Origin: JAEXOD01 sp964652025 | GTDB taxonomy: Bacteria > Bacteroidota > Ignavibacteria > Ignavibacteriales > Melioribacteraceae | Direction of reading: 5' to 3' | NCBI GenBank assembly: GCA_964652025.1 | Contig: CAZYZX010000008.1 | Span: 115,734-179,733 of the forward strand | Length of the DNA: 64,000 nucleotides | Part shown: in pieces, positions 25,833-34,556 of the stretch | How the letters are laid out: each line of letters begins with the position of its first letter | Position numbering within the stretch: the stretch's first letter is position 1 | The notes under the pieces: generated by a model | Database searches by the model: none | Seen by the model: the letters and a program-made list of their open reading frames with translations, nothing else | Told to the model about the DNA's origin: nothing | Translations under genes and position numbers: made by a program

Positions 25833-27178
25833 TGCGAGATGATAAATATTTTTTAAGATACCAACAGCATTGGTTACAAGATAATTCCTTAGTTAAAATA
25901 TGGGAAAAATCCCGCCGAATTGGTGCAACTTATGTGCAATCTTACGAAGATGTAAGAGACTGCCTATATAAAAAAGTACCCGCTGTTTGGTTTAGCAGTG
26001 CAGATGAAAGCGCCGCGCGGGAATATATTATTTATTGTACCAAGTGGGCAAAATTATTTAGTGTTGGAACTCAGGATTTTGCAGAATCTGTTATTGATGA
26101 AAGCGACATAAAAGCACTTTCTATTAAATTTAAAAATGGTACAAGAATAACCGCACTTTCAAGCAATCCAAAAGCTTTCCGCTCTAAAGGTGGTAAAGTT
26201 GTGTTAGATGAATTTGCGCACCACGATAACCAAATAGAACTTTGGAAAGCTGCAAAACCAACGGCAGTTTGGGGTTACCCTATTAGAATTATCTCCACTC
26301 ACAATGGCAAAAACTCGTTATTTTATAAATTTATTGCTAAAATAAAAGAACAGAAACTTAATTGGTCTTTACATACCACAGATATTTTTACTGCTGTTAA
26401 CGATGGCTTGGTGGATAAAATTTTGAACAAACAAGCTACCGATTACGAAAAAATGGAATGGATACAGAAACAAAAAGAAGATTGTTTTGATGAAATAACA
26501 TGGAATGAGGAATTTTGTTGTAATCCAATTGATGAAAGCACCGCTTTTTTAAGCTATCAGCTAATTAATAGTTGTGTTAACTTTGGCTTCTCTTTTTCAG
26601 AAAATTTAAATCCAAGCTCAATTTTCTTTTGTGGTTTTGATATTGGAAGGAAAAAAGATTTATCTGTTATAACATTTTTAGAGCGAAATGGGAATAATTT
26701 AATTTTAGCCCATATAAAAATTTTCGAAAACACGCCATTCCACATCCAAAAAGAGTATATTATTAATCACCTGCAAAAATTAAACATAATAAAAATTGCT
26801 GTAGATGAAACTGGCATTGGGATGCAACTTTGCGAAGAACTAAAATTAAAATTTGGGAGCAATAAAATATTACCCATCTATTTTACTAATAGATTAAAAG
26901 AAGAAATGGCATATAATATGCTTACTTACTTTGAAGATGGAAGCATAATTATACCCGATGATAAAGACTTAATAGAAGATTTGCACTTGGTACAAAAAAG
27001 TGTAAAAAACAATAACACCATTAATTTTGACGTTGCAAATAATAACATAAAAGGACATGCGGATAGATTTTGGTCTTTAGCATTAGCACTTTTTGCAGCA
27101 AAAAATAATCAATCTTACCAAATAAAAATCTTTTCTAAAAATGTAAATGTACAAAATAAAGGAGTAGATTATGTTTAA
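25832..27178 (+). CDS. Large terminase (Mu gp28-like)
   Basis: ATP-driven DNA packaging motor with nuclease domain, 448 aa. The Walker A-like loop is 'EKSRRIGATY' (K26), a form typical of Mu gp28-type terminases, and Walker B is 'KVVLDEFAHHD' (D126-E127). The RNase H-like nuclease is marked by 'FCGFDIGRKKD' (D270), 'AVDETGIG' (D325) and 'GHADRFWSLALAL' (D411). Every catalytic acid looks intact, so the motor should be functional. It overlaps the small terminase by 1 bp and the portal by 8 bp. Confidence 0.93.
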   Translation: MRDDKYFLRYQQHWLQDNSLVKIWEKSRRIGATYVQSYEDVRDCLYKKVPAVWFSSADESAAREYIIYCTKWAKLFSVGTQDFAESVIDESDIKALSIKFKNGTRITALSSNPKAFRSKGGKVVLDEFAHHDNQIELWKAAKPTAVWGYPIRIISTHNGKNSLFYKFIAKIKEQKLNWSLHTTDIFTAVNDGLVDKILNKQATDYEKMEWIQKQKEDCFDEITWNEEFCCNPIDESTAFLSYQLINSCVNFGFSFSENLNPSSIFFCGFDIGRKKDLSVITFLERNGNNLILAHIKIFENTPFHIQKEYIINHLQKLNIIKIAVDETGIGMQLCEELKLKFGSNKILPIYFTNRLKEEMAYNMLTYFEDGSIIIPDDKDLIEDLHLVQKSVKNNNTINFDVANNNIKGHADRFWSLALALFAAKNNQSYQIKIFSKNVNVQNKGVDYV

Positions 27179-28367
27179 TATTTTTAATTTCTCAAAGTTT
27201 AAAAAACAAAAAAATAAATTTACTAATAGTGAAATAGTAAGCCGTAATAATTTAATAAACACATTTAATTGGATAGAGCTATTGCCCGACCCAGACCCCG
27301 TGCTAAAAAAATATGGAAAAAATTTTAATACTTATTTTGATATGCTTAATGATGACCACCTTAATGCTTGCGTTACAAGAAGAAAGATGGGCGTTAAAAG
27401 TATGGAATACAGAGTTATTAAAACAACTGATACTACACAGAAAGATTTTGATTTAGCTAATTTAGCTTTACAAAATTTAAATAATAATAATTGCAGAATA
27501 AAAGATATTATTTCCGCTTCTTTAAACCCAATATTTTTTGGTTTTAGCGTTTTTGAAATTTTATGGGAGCATAAAAATAATGTTATACTACCAAAAGCAG
27601 TAATAGAAAAACCTCAGGAATATTTTTCATTTGATATAAATAATAATTTGATATATAATGACGGAAATAGCTTAATAAATTTATATGATAAAAAATATAA
27701 GTACAATTTTATATTGCTACAAAACGAACCAAGTTTTAATAATCCATATGGGCAAAAAGCTTTAAGCAAATGCTTTTGGAATATAGCACTTAAAAAAGGG
27801 GGCTTAAAATTTTGGTCTATATTTGTAGAAAAATATGGGATGCCATTTATTCTTGCTAAGCAACCGCGCACGGTATCAGAAAATGACGCATTAGATTTAT
27901 TAAATAAGCTAGATAATATGGTACAAGATGCTATTGCTGTAATACCCGATGATTCTTCAGTTGAATTTAAAGAACCTAAAGGCAACTATAATGGGGATAT
28001 TTACGAAAAATTTATTAATGCGCAAAATAACGCAATTAGCAAAGCTATATTAACTAATGTTTTTTCTACGGAGTATCAAACAAAAGGAGGTTACTCTACA
28101 GCTCAAGCGGGTTTTGAAAGCGAACGCATGCTTGCTAAAGAAGATAAAGATTTTCCTGAGCAGCTTTTTAATACATTATTCAAATATGTTTCTTTAATAA
28201 ATTTAGGTAGTTACTCTTCTGCCGTTTTTAAACTTTTTGAAGAAGATGAAGCTAAAAAAGATTTTGCAGAGCGAGATAATTATTTAAGCAAATTAATAAA
28301 ATTTAATAAACAATATTTTCATCGTGTTTATAACATTCCCCTCGATGAGTTTGAACTATTAGAATAA
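27171..28367 (+). CDS. Mu gp29-like portal protein (DUF935)
   Basis: 398-aa protein forming the dodecameric DNA channel at one head vertex. DUF935 features: 'YFDMLNDDHLNACVTRRKMGVKSMEYRV', 'SASLNPIFFGFSVFEILWE', 'FWSIFVEKYGMPFILAK' and 'FINAQNNAISKAILTN' with a GGYSTAQ-like element. It is somewhat shorter than Mu gp29. The Mu gpF minor head gene that normally follows is absent. AAAGGAG stands 8 bases before the ATG. Last gene of the plus arm, ending at a terminator. Confidence 0.88.
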   Translation: MFNIFNFSKFKKQKNKFTNSEIVSRNNLINTFNWIELLPDPDPVLKKYGKNFNTYFDMLNDDHLNACVTRRKMGVKSMEYRVIKTTDTTQKDFDLANLALQNLNNNNCRIKDIISASLNPIFFGFSVFEILWEHKNNVILPKAVIEKPQEYFSFDINNNLIYNDGNSLINLYDKKYKYNFILLQNEPSFNNPYGQKALSKCFWNIALKKGGLKFWSIFVEKYGMPFILAKQPRTVSENDALDLLNKLDNMVQDAIAVIPDDSSVEFKEPKGNYNGDIYEKFINAQNNAISKAILTNVFSTEYQTKGGYSTAQAGFESERMLAKEDKDFPEQLFNTLFKYVSLINLGSYSSAVFKLFEEDEAKKDFAERDNYLSKLIKFNKQYFHRVYNIPLDEFELLE

Positions 28368-28368
28368 A

Positions 28369-28393
28369 AAAGGAACCAATTAATGGTTCCTTT
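28369..28393. terminator. Terminator at the right edge of the phage-like cluster
   Basis: Perfect 10-bp stem AAAGGAACCA/TGGTTCCTTT with a 5-nt loop, starting 2 bp after the portal stop and 16 bp before the stop of the convergent AlkD-like gene, with A/T runs both sides. Confidence 0.85.
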
Positions 28394-28408
28394 AATAAAC
28401 AAAATTTA

Positions 28409-29110
28409 TTATTTTTTTATTCGCTTAATAGTATTAGGGTTAGTAAGCTCGCGTAAAGCATCTTTTAAAATCCATCTAGCGGTTTTATTTTCTGTATTTT
28501 CAAGGCATTCAATAGTAAAATCCACAGCTATATTATTTAGCCTTTTGCTTCTTTTGCCAATGCCGCGCAAAGCCCAATTAACCGCCTTTTTAACAAAATT
28601 TCTATCATCATTTAATGCAGATTTAATTAAAGGCAAAAACTCCGTAAACTTTTTATCATCCCAACTTTTTTTATTAATAGCAGCGGCAGCAATAGTTGCA
28701 AAAGCAGCACGTTTAACAAACTCTTTTTCACTATTATACCATTCATTAATTTTCTGTTCGCAAAAATCACTTTTAGAAACAACATACAAACATGTTAAAT
28801 CGCAAATATCCCAACTGTTAAAATCATTAACCCATTTATCAATAACATGCTCTTCAATTTTATCAAGTTCCGCTAAAAGCAAAGCCATAATTCTTGCTTC
28901 GTGGTAACCAGTTTTCCAAAGAGCTATTGATAATTGATGGTCTTTTTTTATTGTTTTTGCAATTTCTTTTAATTTTGTAACACTTACACCAAAAGCATTA
29001 TCTACATTAATACCAAATCGTTTCATTCCCTCTAAATTCTTTAAACTCCCCAAACTTTTAATTTCATCCAAAATACTTTGTAAATCTCTTTCTTGTTTAA
29101 TACGTTTCAT
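28409..29110 (-). CDS. DNA alkylation repair protein, AlkD-like
   Basis: 233-aa all-helical HEAT-like repeat protein of the DNA alkylation repair family. The pattern 'FGINVDNAFGVSVTKLKEIAK', 'WKTGYHEARIMALLLAE', 'WDICDLTC', 'FVKRAAFATIAAAA' and 'NFVKKAVNWALRGIGKRS' follows this family closely. AlkD enzymes remove positively charged alkylated bases (for example 7-methylguanine). Trp, Asp and Arg residues that line the DNA groove (WD in 'SWDICD', R in 'LRGIG') are present. It follows an SdiA-regulated-like gene on the minus strand. Confidence 0.85.
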   Translation of the reverse strand: MKRIKQERDLQSILDEIKSLGSLKNLEGMKRFGINVDNAFGVSVTKLKEIAKTIKKDHQLSIALWKTGYHEARIMALLLAELDKIEEHVIDKWVNDFNSWDICDLTCLYVVSKSDFCEQKINEWYNSEKEFVKRAAFATIAAAAINKKSWDDKKFTEFLPLIKSALNDDRNFVKKAVNWALRGIGKRSKRLNNIAVDFTIECLENTENKTARWILKDALRELTNPNTIKRIKK

Positions 29111-29112
29111 TA

Positions 29113-29832
29113 TTATTTTATCTCAAATTTATATAATCTTTCCTCAGGATCTGAAACAATATAAATGTATTTACTTTGCCTATCAAATGTAATACCTTCC
29201 ATTTGTTTTATATTTACTTTATATTTTTGAATTACATTTCCTTTTACATCGCATTTAACAACCATTTTGCTTTCATCGCTTGTAATCCATAAATAATCGG
29301 TATTAGTATCGTAATAAACATCAGATAGGTCTTTAGAAAAGTTTAATATTTTTTTATCAATAATTTTAAAGTTTTCATCTAGAGTTAATAGAGCACACGG
29401 TTTTTTTTCGTTTACAATGTAGTAAACATTTCTTCTGCTATCATAAGCAACCCCTTCAAAACCGCTATTACTTTCACCAGGGAAATTTATTTTTATTCGC
29501 TTAAGTTCCTTCCCTTTATTATCTATAACTAAAACTTCTCTTTTTTCTTCTTGCACAACACAAAGTTTATTGTCATCAATAACTGTAATCCCTTCTAAAT
29601 CTACAGCATTAATAGTAAAAGTTTGTAATATTTTCCCCTTTAAATCTGTTTTATAAACTGTTGCGTTGCCATCGCTAACCATCCATAAATTTTTATTATC
29701 AAAACTAATAACAACACCGCTTGGCTCTGGCACCTTTAATTTTATTTCTTCAATTTTTTTAATCCGCTCTGAACCGCTTAAAAAAATAAGCGCAGAGAAA
29801 ATAAAACTTAAAAATATAATTTTTTTAAACAA
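29113..29832 (-). CDS. SdiA-regulated-like beta-propeller protein
   Basis: Exported protein of the SdiA-regulated/YjiK family: repeated blade motifs such as 'EPSGVVISFDNKNLWMVSDGNATVYKTD', 'DLEGITVIDDNKLCVVQE', 'GFEGVAYDSRRNVYYIVNE' and 'QMEGITFDRQSKYIYIVSD'. I choose the TTG at 29832 as start. AGAGG lies six bases before it, it follows the upstream stop by one base, and the protein then begins with a clean signal sequence 'MFKKIIFLSFIF'. A longer frame from a TTG at 29853 exists. Ligand and function are unknown. Confidence 0.75.
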   Translation of the reverse strand: MFKKIIFLSFIFSALIFLSGSERIKKIEEIKLKVPEPSGVVISFDNKNLWMVSDGNATVYKTDLKGKILQTFTINAVDLEGITVIDDNKLCVVQEEKREVLVIDNKGKELKRIKINFPGESNSGFEGVAYDSRRNVYYIVNEKKPCALLTLDENFKIIDKKILNFSKDLSDVYYDTNTDYLWITSDESKMVVKCDVKGNVIQKYKVNIKQMEGITFDRQSKYIYIVSDPEERLYKFEIK

Positions 29833-29833
29833 T

Positions 29834-30340
29834 TTAACCCTCTGGATATTCAATTAAATAAACTATACCCGCTATTAACCAACCGCGATGTGTATAATAA
29901 CAATCATTTAACCTTAATAAATATTTTTTACCTTCGTAGTAAAAAACAATATTTATATATAAATATTTAAATATCTCTGCTGTACCACCCGTATATTCTA
30001 CTCTTTCAAAACGAGCCTTCTTAAAATTAATATTAAGCTTTTTTGCTGTAGCGTTTACACTATCAAATGTTGCTAAAATTTGTTGCTCTAAAATGGGAAT
30101 ATTTTGCTTATAACTTTCAATATATTTTTGTTTCTTTTTTTCACTAAAATTAGTGCTATCTAACATTTTAATATAATCATCAGCAATCATAATATATTTT
30201 TTAAACTCGTTTTTTTTATTGTTTAAAAACGAATTATAAATTGTTTCACCTAAATGCTCTGGAGTATCATTCCCCTTAAAACTTGGGGAGCAGGTAACCG
30301 TTAAAAGTAAAATAAAAGTAACGATTAACTTTTTAGTCAT
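29834..30340 (-). CDS. Putative lipoprotein, unknown function
   Basis: 168 aa with a signal peptide and lipobox-like 'LLTVTCSPS' (Cys17). The rest is a small alpha/beta domain that resembles NTF2-like or DUF4878-type lipoproteins: an N-terminal helix 'GETIYNSFLNNKKNEFKKYI', then strands ending 'YLLRLNDCYYTHRGWLIAGIVYL'. I cannot assign a function. It ends one base before the start of the SdiA-regulated-like gene, so the two are probably co-translated. Confidence 0.6.
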   Translation of the reverse strand: MTKKLIVTFILLLTVTCSPSFKGNDTPEHLGETIYNSFLNNKKNEFKKYIMIADDYIKMLDSTNFSEKKKQKYIESYKQNIPILEQQILATFDSVNATAKKLNINFKKARFERVEYTGGTAEIFKYLYINIVFYYEGKKYLLRLNDCYYTHRGWLIAGIVYLIEYPEG

Positions 30341-30442
30341 AAAACATTCCCTTAATTAGTACCAAAATTTTTAACGCATAAATATACAAATTTATATTTA
30401 AATAAATAATTATAAATAAAATTAAAATTAGTAGATAAAAAA

Positions 30443-30468
30443 ATCCCTCTCTAATGTTAGAGAGGGAT
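30443..30468. terminator. Strong intrinsic terminator
   Basis: Perfect 12-bp stem ATCCCTCTCTAA/TTAGAGAGGGAT around TG, with A-runs on both sides, located 26 bp after the stop of the Sua5/YciO gene on the minus strand. Confidence 0.85.
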
Positions 30469-30493
30469 GCAAAAAAATAATAAAAATATATTA

Positions 30494-31105
30494 TTAATAA
30501 AAAATAGAAACGTCGCCAGCACCTTCTCTAATAACCTCTGGCTCTTCACCACTTAAATCTACAATGCTGCTTGGTTTCCCTTCTAATGCACCAACAGAAA
30601 GCATTAAATCTACTTGAGCATCAAAAACAGCTTTAATTTCTAATGGGTCGTAGTAGTTTTCTCCTAACCTGTTAGTAACACTTGTGCTAATAATAGGATT
30701 ACCCAATTCTTTAGCTAAAAGCAAAGCGACTGGATGATTTGGAACTCTGATACCCACAGTTTTTCTTTTTGTCCATAGTTTTTTAGGTACTTCTTTTGCA
30801 GCAGGTAAAACAAATGTGTAAGGCCCCGGTAATAATTTTTTCATAGTTTTGTATGCATAGTCCGATACTTTAGCGTATTTAGAAATATCTTTTAAATCTG
30901 GACACATAAAACTAAAAAGCTTTGTGTTAGCTTCATTTTTAATCATATAAATACGCTCTAGCGCATCTTTGTTAAAAATATCGCAACCAAAACCATAAAC
31001 CGTATCGGTAGGATAAATTATTACTCCTCCGTTGCGTAAAACTTCTACCGCTTTGTTAATATAACGTTGTTGCGGCGTTACCGGATGTAGTTCGTAAAAC
31101 TCCAT
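30494..31105 (-). CDS. Sua5/YciO/YrdC family protein (threonylcarbamoyl-AMP synthase or YciO paralogue)
   Basis: 203-aa YrdC-fold protein. 'GGVIIYPTDTVYGFGCDIFNKDALERIYMIK' and 'LLPGPYTFVLPA' followed by 'RKTVGIRVPNHPVAL' and 'PIISTSVTNRLGE' define the family. True TsaC/Sua5 enzymes make threonylcarbamoyl-AMP for the t6A tRNA modification. The 'KLFSFMCPDLKDIS' segment and length suit the YciO branch, which may differ in activity. AGGAG precedes the ATG. It is divergent from the MFS transporter. Confidence 0.88.
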   Translation of the reverse strand: MEFYELHPVTPQQRYINKAVEVLRNGGVIIYPTDTVYGFGCDIFNKDALERIYMIKNEANTKLFSFMCPDLKDISKYAKVSDYAYKTMKKLLPGPYTFVLPAAKEVPKKLWTKRKTVGIRVPNHPVALLLAKELGNPIISTSVTNRLGENYYDPLEIKAVFDAQVDLMLSVGALEGKPSSIVDLSGEEPEVIREGAGDVSIFY

Positions 31106-31194
31106 TATTACTCCTTTTTTTGTGAATATTTTTGAGTTTTAATACTGTAAAGAAACATGAATATTTGATATATAATTTAATAATGTTATAGTAA

Positions 31195-32391
31195 ATGTCA
31201 ATAAAAATAGTTAAGTTTGATAAAAAAAAACATAAAAATATGTTCAAAAAAATTACAAAACCCGTACTTATTTTAGGATTGGTTAGCTTTTTTACAGATT
31301 TTGCTAGCGAGATGCTTTATCCAATTACCCCATTATTTTTAACTTCTATATTGGGTGCTTCTATGGCATCCGTTGGTTTAATAGAAGGTTTTGCAGAAAT
31401 AACTGCCGGTTTGCTTAAAGGTTTTTTTGGTAACCTATCCGATAAACTTGGTAAACGTTCTATTTTTGTTGTACTTGGATATGGAATATCGGGAATAGTT
31501 AAACCTTTACCCGGCATTTTTCCAAATGTAATTACCGTTCTTATCAGTCGTGTTACAGATAGAGTGGGTAAGGGAATTCGTACCGCCCCACGTGATGCCT
31601 TATTGGCTAGTTACGCAGAAGGGAACACTGGTACTGTTTTTGGCTTTCACCGCAGCATGGATACTTTAGGCGCAGTAGTTGGACCTATTGCCGCATTAAT
31701 TATTCTTTACTTTATTCCTAACGGATATAAAACAATTTATTTAGTTTCTATTATTCCTTCTATTTTTGCAATTTACTTTACATTTATTATTAAAGATAAA
31801 AAAACTGATATTAAATCCAAACATAAAGCTAAAATAAAGGATTTTTGGAAACAAAGCGGAAGACAATTTAAATTATTATTTTTCTTAATTACCGCTTTTT
31901 CTCTTTTTAATAGTAGTGATGTGTTTTTGATATTAAAATCTAAAGATATTGCTAAAAGCGATACAATTGCTATTTTGGGGTATGTTTATTATAATCTAAT
32001 TTATGCGCTAATATCTTATCCAGTGGGGATTTTATCTGACAAGTTTGGCAAAAAGAAGATTTTTATATTTGGACTTTTTGCATTTTCCTTTGTTTATTTT
32101 GGTTTTGCTTTGGCTAATAGTTTTATTTTAATTTGGGCACTATTTTCTATTTATGGTTTTTATGCTGCTGCTTCAGAAGGTGTTATTAAAGCTTGGATAA
32201 GTGACCTAATTCCAGATAATTTCCGTGGAACTGGTATTGGTTTAGTAACCACTGCTATTAGCTTTAGCGCTATGATTGGTAGTATTTTTACAGGCTACTT
32301 GTGGGATTTAACAGGTGGTGCATTTTTACCTTTTATTCTATCTTCCATTATAAGCTTTTTAGTTGCTATAATTTTATTACGATTTAAATAA
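31195..32391 (+). CDS. MFS transporter
   Basis: Twelve-helix major facilitator, 398 aa. The MFS signature between helices 2 and 3 is 'GNLSDKLGKRSI' and its repeat in the second half is 'GILSDKFGKKKIF'. 'LISRVTDRVGKGIRTAPRDALLASY' and 'GFHRSMDTLGAVVGP' place it in a subgroup common in Bacteroidota and Chlorobiota, substrate unknown. Two starts are possible: 31195 (lysine-rich leader) or 31240, which puts the first helix 6 residues from the N terminus. Neither has a clear ribosome site. Confidence 0.85.
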   Translation: MSIKIVKFDKKKHKNMFKKITKPVLILGLVSFFTDFASEMLYPITPLFLTSILGASMASVGLIEGFAEITAGLLKGFFGNLSDKLGKRSIFVVLGYGISGIVKPLPGIFPNVITVLISRVTDRVGKGIRTAPRDALLASYAEGNTGTVFGFHRSMDTLGAVVGPIAALIILYFIPNGYKTIYLVSIIPSIFAIYFTFIIKDKKTDIKSKHKAKIKDFWKQSGRQFKLLFFLITAFSLFNSSDVFLILKSKDIAKSDTIAILGYVYYNLIYALISYPVGILSDKFGKKKIFIFGLFAFSFVYFGFALANSFILIWALFSIYGFYAAASEGVIKAWISDLIPDNFRGTGIGLVTTAISFSAMIGSIFTGYLWDLTGGAFLPFILSSIISFLVAIILLRFK

Positions 32392-32457
32392 ATTCTATTT
32401 TTTTTAATACTAAAATTATTTATTTTAAGTTTTTATATTTATTTAACATGGCTAAAA

Positions 32458-33015
32458 ATGGCAGATATTAAACTAACTAATTTTACTGAAGATGATATTT
32501 TACATTTTAGTATAAATTACACTTTTAAGGATTTTAAACTATCCTCACTTACTGAAAAACAAAATTCTAAAGTAACCTTAAAGATATCCCTTAAACACGA
32601 TTATAAATTTATTGAAGAAAATAATTTATCTGAGATTATTGATAAAGTTAAAAGCAAAGCTAAAAATTATAAAGACGCATTACTTTTATTAGCAAAATAC
32701 GTTAAAACAATTTTTACACCAAGTGACGCCACTTTTACAATAAAAGTAGAAAACGAAACCGATTATGACAAAGAATATACCCTTACATATAGTTTTTTTC
32801 CAATTGAGGATGATTTAGATGATTTTAATCCATTTACTAAAATTAATACCCAAGAAAAATTAGATAATTATTTAGAAGACTACTTGGGTGAATTATATGA
32901 CGAAGATAAAAGCAAAGCAATAGATACAAGCCATCTTAGATTAATAAAGCCAAATGAAGAAACTAAAAAAGATAAAAAAAACAAAAAGAACAAAAAGAAA
33001 AAAAATAAGGATTAA
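32458..33015 (+). CDS. Hypothetical charged protein with lysine tail
   Basis: 185 aa, no signal peptide or membrane segment. The body is rich in Asp, Glu, Lys and beta-strand-like segments ('DATFTIKVENETDYDKEYTLTYSFF'). The C terminus is a Lys/Asn run of about 18 residues that could bind nucleic acid. I recognise no family. It lies 35 bp ahead of the tyrosine phenol-lyase gene on the same strand and may share its message. Confidence 0.5.
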   Translation: MADIKLTNFTEDDILHFSINYTFKDFKLSSLTEKQNSKVTLKISLKHDYKFIEENNLSEIIDKVKSKAKNYKDALLLLAKYVKTIFTPSDATFTIKVENETDYDKEYTLTYSFFPIEDDLDDFNPFTKINTQEKLDNYLEDYLGELYDEDKSKAIDTSHLRLIKPNEETKKDKKNKKNKKKKNKD

Positions 33016-33050
33016 TACCTAAGCAATTGTATTAAAAAAGAGGAAAAACT

Positions 33051-34442
33051 ATGGCAAAAAAAGAAGTAGTAAAAAGAAGCTGGGCAGAACCATTTAAGAT
33101 TAAAATGGTAGAGCCAATTAAAATGACAACAAGAGAACAAAGAGAAAAAGCATTAAAAGAAGCAGGTTATAACACATTTTTGCTTCGCAGTGAAGATGTA
33201 TATATCGACTTGCTAACCGATAGCGGAACAAATGCAATGAGTGATTATCAATGGGCAGGTATGATGTTAGGTGACGAAGCATATGCAGGTAGCAAAAACT
33301 TTTATTACTTATGGGATAATGTAAAAAAGTTTTATGGAATGCCTTACTTTGTACCAACACACCAAGGACGTGCAGCCGAACATATGATATCCAAAATATT
33401 AATAAAACCGGGCGATTACGTTGGTGGTAATATGTATTTTACTACAACCCGTGCTCATCAAGAGCTAGCTGGTGCAACCTTTGTTGATATTATTATTGAT
33501 GAAGCTCACGATTCTCAAAATCCACACCCATTTAAAGGTAATGTTGATATTCAGAAATTAGAAGACTTGATTAAAAAAGTTGGTGCTAAAAAAATTGCTT
33601 ATTTAAGTATAGCTGGACCCGTTAACATGGCTGGTGGCCAACCTTTCAGCATGGCTAATCTTAAAGAAGTAAAAGCCGTTTGCAAAAAACATGGTATTAA
33701 AATGTGGTTTGATGCTACACGCGCCACAGAAAATGCTTATTTTATCAAATTACGCGAAGAAGGTTACCAAGATAAAAGCATTAAAGAAATATTAAAAGAA
33801 ATGTGCAGCTATTTTGATGGATTATGGGTAAGTGCTAAAAAAGATTTGATGGTAAACATTGGTGGAATTTTAGCAACTCGCGATAAACACGTTTACGAAG
33901 AAGCTCGTAATATGGTTGTTCTATACGAAGGTTTACACACATATGGCGGTTTAGCTGGTCGTGATATGGAAGCTATGGCACGAGGTATGGAAGAAATGGT
34001 AGACTTTGATAACATTAAAGCTCGCATAGGACAAGTTGAGTATTGCGGTAAAAAATTGATGGAGTATGGCGTTCCTATTGTTCAACCTATTGGCGGTCAC
34101 GCTGTATTTTTAGATGCTAAAAAAATTCTTTCTCACTTAAAACAATACGAATTTCCAGCTCAAACTTTAGCAGCAGAAATATATGCAGATAGTGGCGTGC
34201 GCGGTATGGAACGAGGAATTGTTTCAGCTGGGCGTAATAAAGAAACGGGCGAACATAACTTCCCTAAATTAGAATTAGTTCGTTTAACTTTCCCAAGAAG
34301 AGTTTACACTCAAGCCCACATTGATGTTGCTGTAGAATCTATTGCTTATGTTTACGATAACCGCAAAGCTATTAAAGGCTTAAAAATGGTTTACGAACCT
34401 AAGTATTTAAGATTCTTCCAAGCTAGATTTGAAAAATTATAA
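33051..34442 (+). CDS. tpl: Tyrosine phenol-lyase (beta-eliminating lyase)
   Basis: PLP enzyme that splits L-tyrosine into phenol, pyruvate and ammonia. The 463-aa sequence follows tyrosine phenol-lyase over its whole length: 'LLTDSGTNAMSDYQWAGMM', 'THQGR', 'NMYFTTTR' (T131), 'SAKKDLMVNIGG' with PLP lysine K264, 'GGLAGRDMEAMA' and 'RGMERGIVSAGRN' with R388. T131 and R388 match the Thr124/Arg381 pair that sets tyrosine specificity, while tryptophanases carry other residues there. 'LRFF.ARF' near the end is also conserved. Phenol release from tyrosine degradation is inferred. Confidence 0.85.
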   Translation: MAKKEVVKRSWAEPFKIKMVEPIKMTTREQREKALKEAGYNTFLLRSEDVYIDLLTDSGTNAMSDYQWAGMMLGDEAYAGSKNFYYLWDNVKKFYGMPYFVPTHQGRAAEHMISKILIKPGDYVGGNMYFTTTRAHQELAGATFVDIIIDEAHDSQNPHPFKGNVDIQKLEDLIKKVGAKKIAYLSIAGPVNMAGGQPFSMANLKEVKAVCKKHGIKMWFDATRATENAYFIKLREEGYQDKSIKEILKEMCSYFDGLWVSAKKDLMVNIGGILATRDKHVYEEARNMVVLYEGLHTYGGLAGRDMEAMARGMEEMVDFDNIKARIGQVEYCGKKLMEYGVPIVQPIGGHAVFLDAKKILSHLKQYEFPAQTLAAEIYADSGVRGMERGIVSAGRNKETGEHNFPKLELVRLTFPRRVYTQAHIDVAVESIAYVYDNRKAIKGLKMVYEPKYLRFFQARFEKL

Positions 34443-34464
34443 TCTTTAATTTTTTCTTTTTTCT

Positions 34465-34487
34465 AATCCCCCTTTTTAAGGGGGATT
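34465..34487 (+). terminator. Intrinsic terminator after tyrosine phenol-lyase
   Basis: Perfect 10-bp stem AATCCCCCTT/AAGGGGGATT with a 3-nt loop and a following T-run. Confidence 0.9.
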
Positions 34488-34556
34488 TTTTTATTTAAAT
34501 ATTAGCAATTATAAATTTATAGTTTTATTTTTACATAGCAAATTTTTAGGTTTATT

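Larger units (their letters stand above)
17773..28367. mobile_element. Compact Mu-headed, tailed-phage-like cluster; candidate gene transfer agent
   Basis: Fifteen intact genes in 10.6 kb, arranged as two divergent arms from a control region at 24906-25118. The plus arm is holin-like protein, small terminase, large terminase and DUF935 portal. The minus arm is Mu I-like protease/scaffold, capsid, gp36-like, gp37-like, amidase, membrane protein, tail tube-like protein, two tail chaperones, tape measure-like protein and a hub-like protein. I find no integrase, transposase, replication gene, repressor, tail sheath or tail fibre. Both ends are closed by hairpin terminators and there is no obvious direct repeat. 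Alternatives are a remnant prophage or a satellite that borrows functions. Confidence 0.7.

Noticed and set aside
17773..28367. Interpretation as a complete Mu-like transposable prophage
   Set aside because: No transposase A/B, no contractile tail genes, no gpF and no regulators are present, so a full Mu phage is excluded.
17773..28367. Interpretation as a tailocin or contractile injection system
   Set aside because: Capsid, portal and terminase are intact and no sheath or baseplate wedge is seen.
28383..28907. Open frame of 174 codons on the plus strand opposite the AlkD-like gene
   Set aside because: It is the antisense shadow of a well-supported gene, with a low-complexity serine/leucine composition and no family motif.
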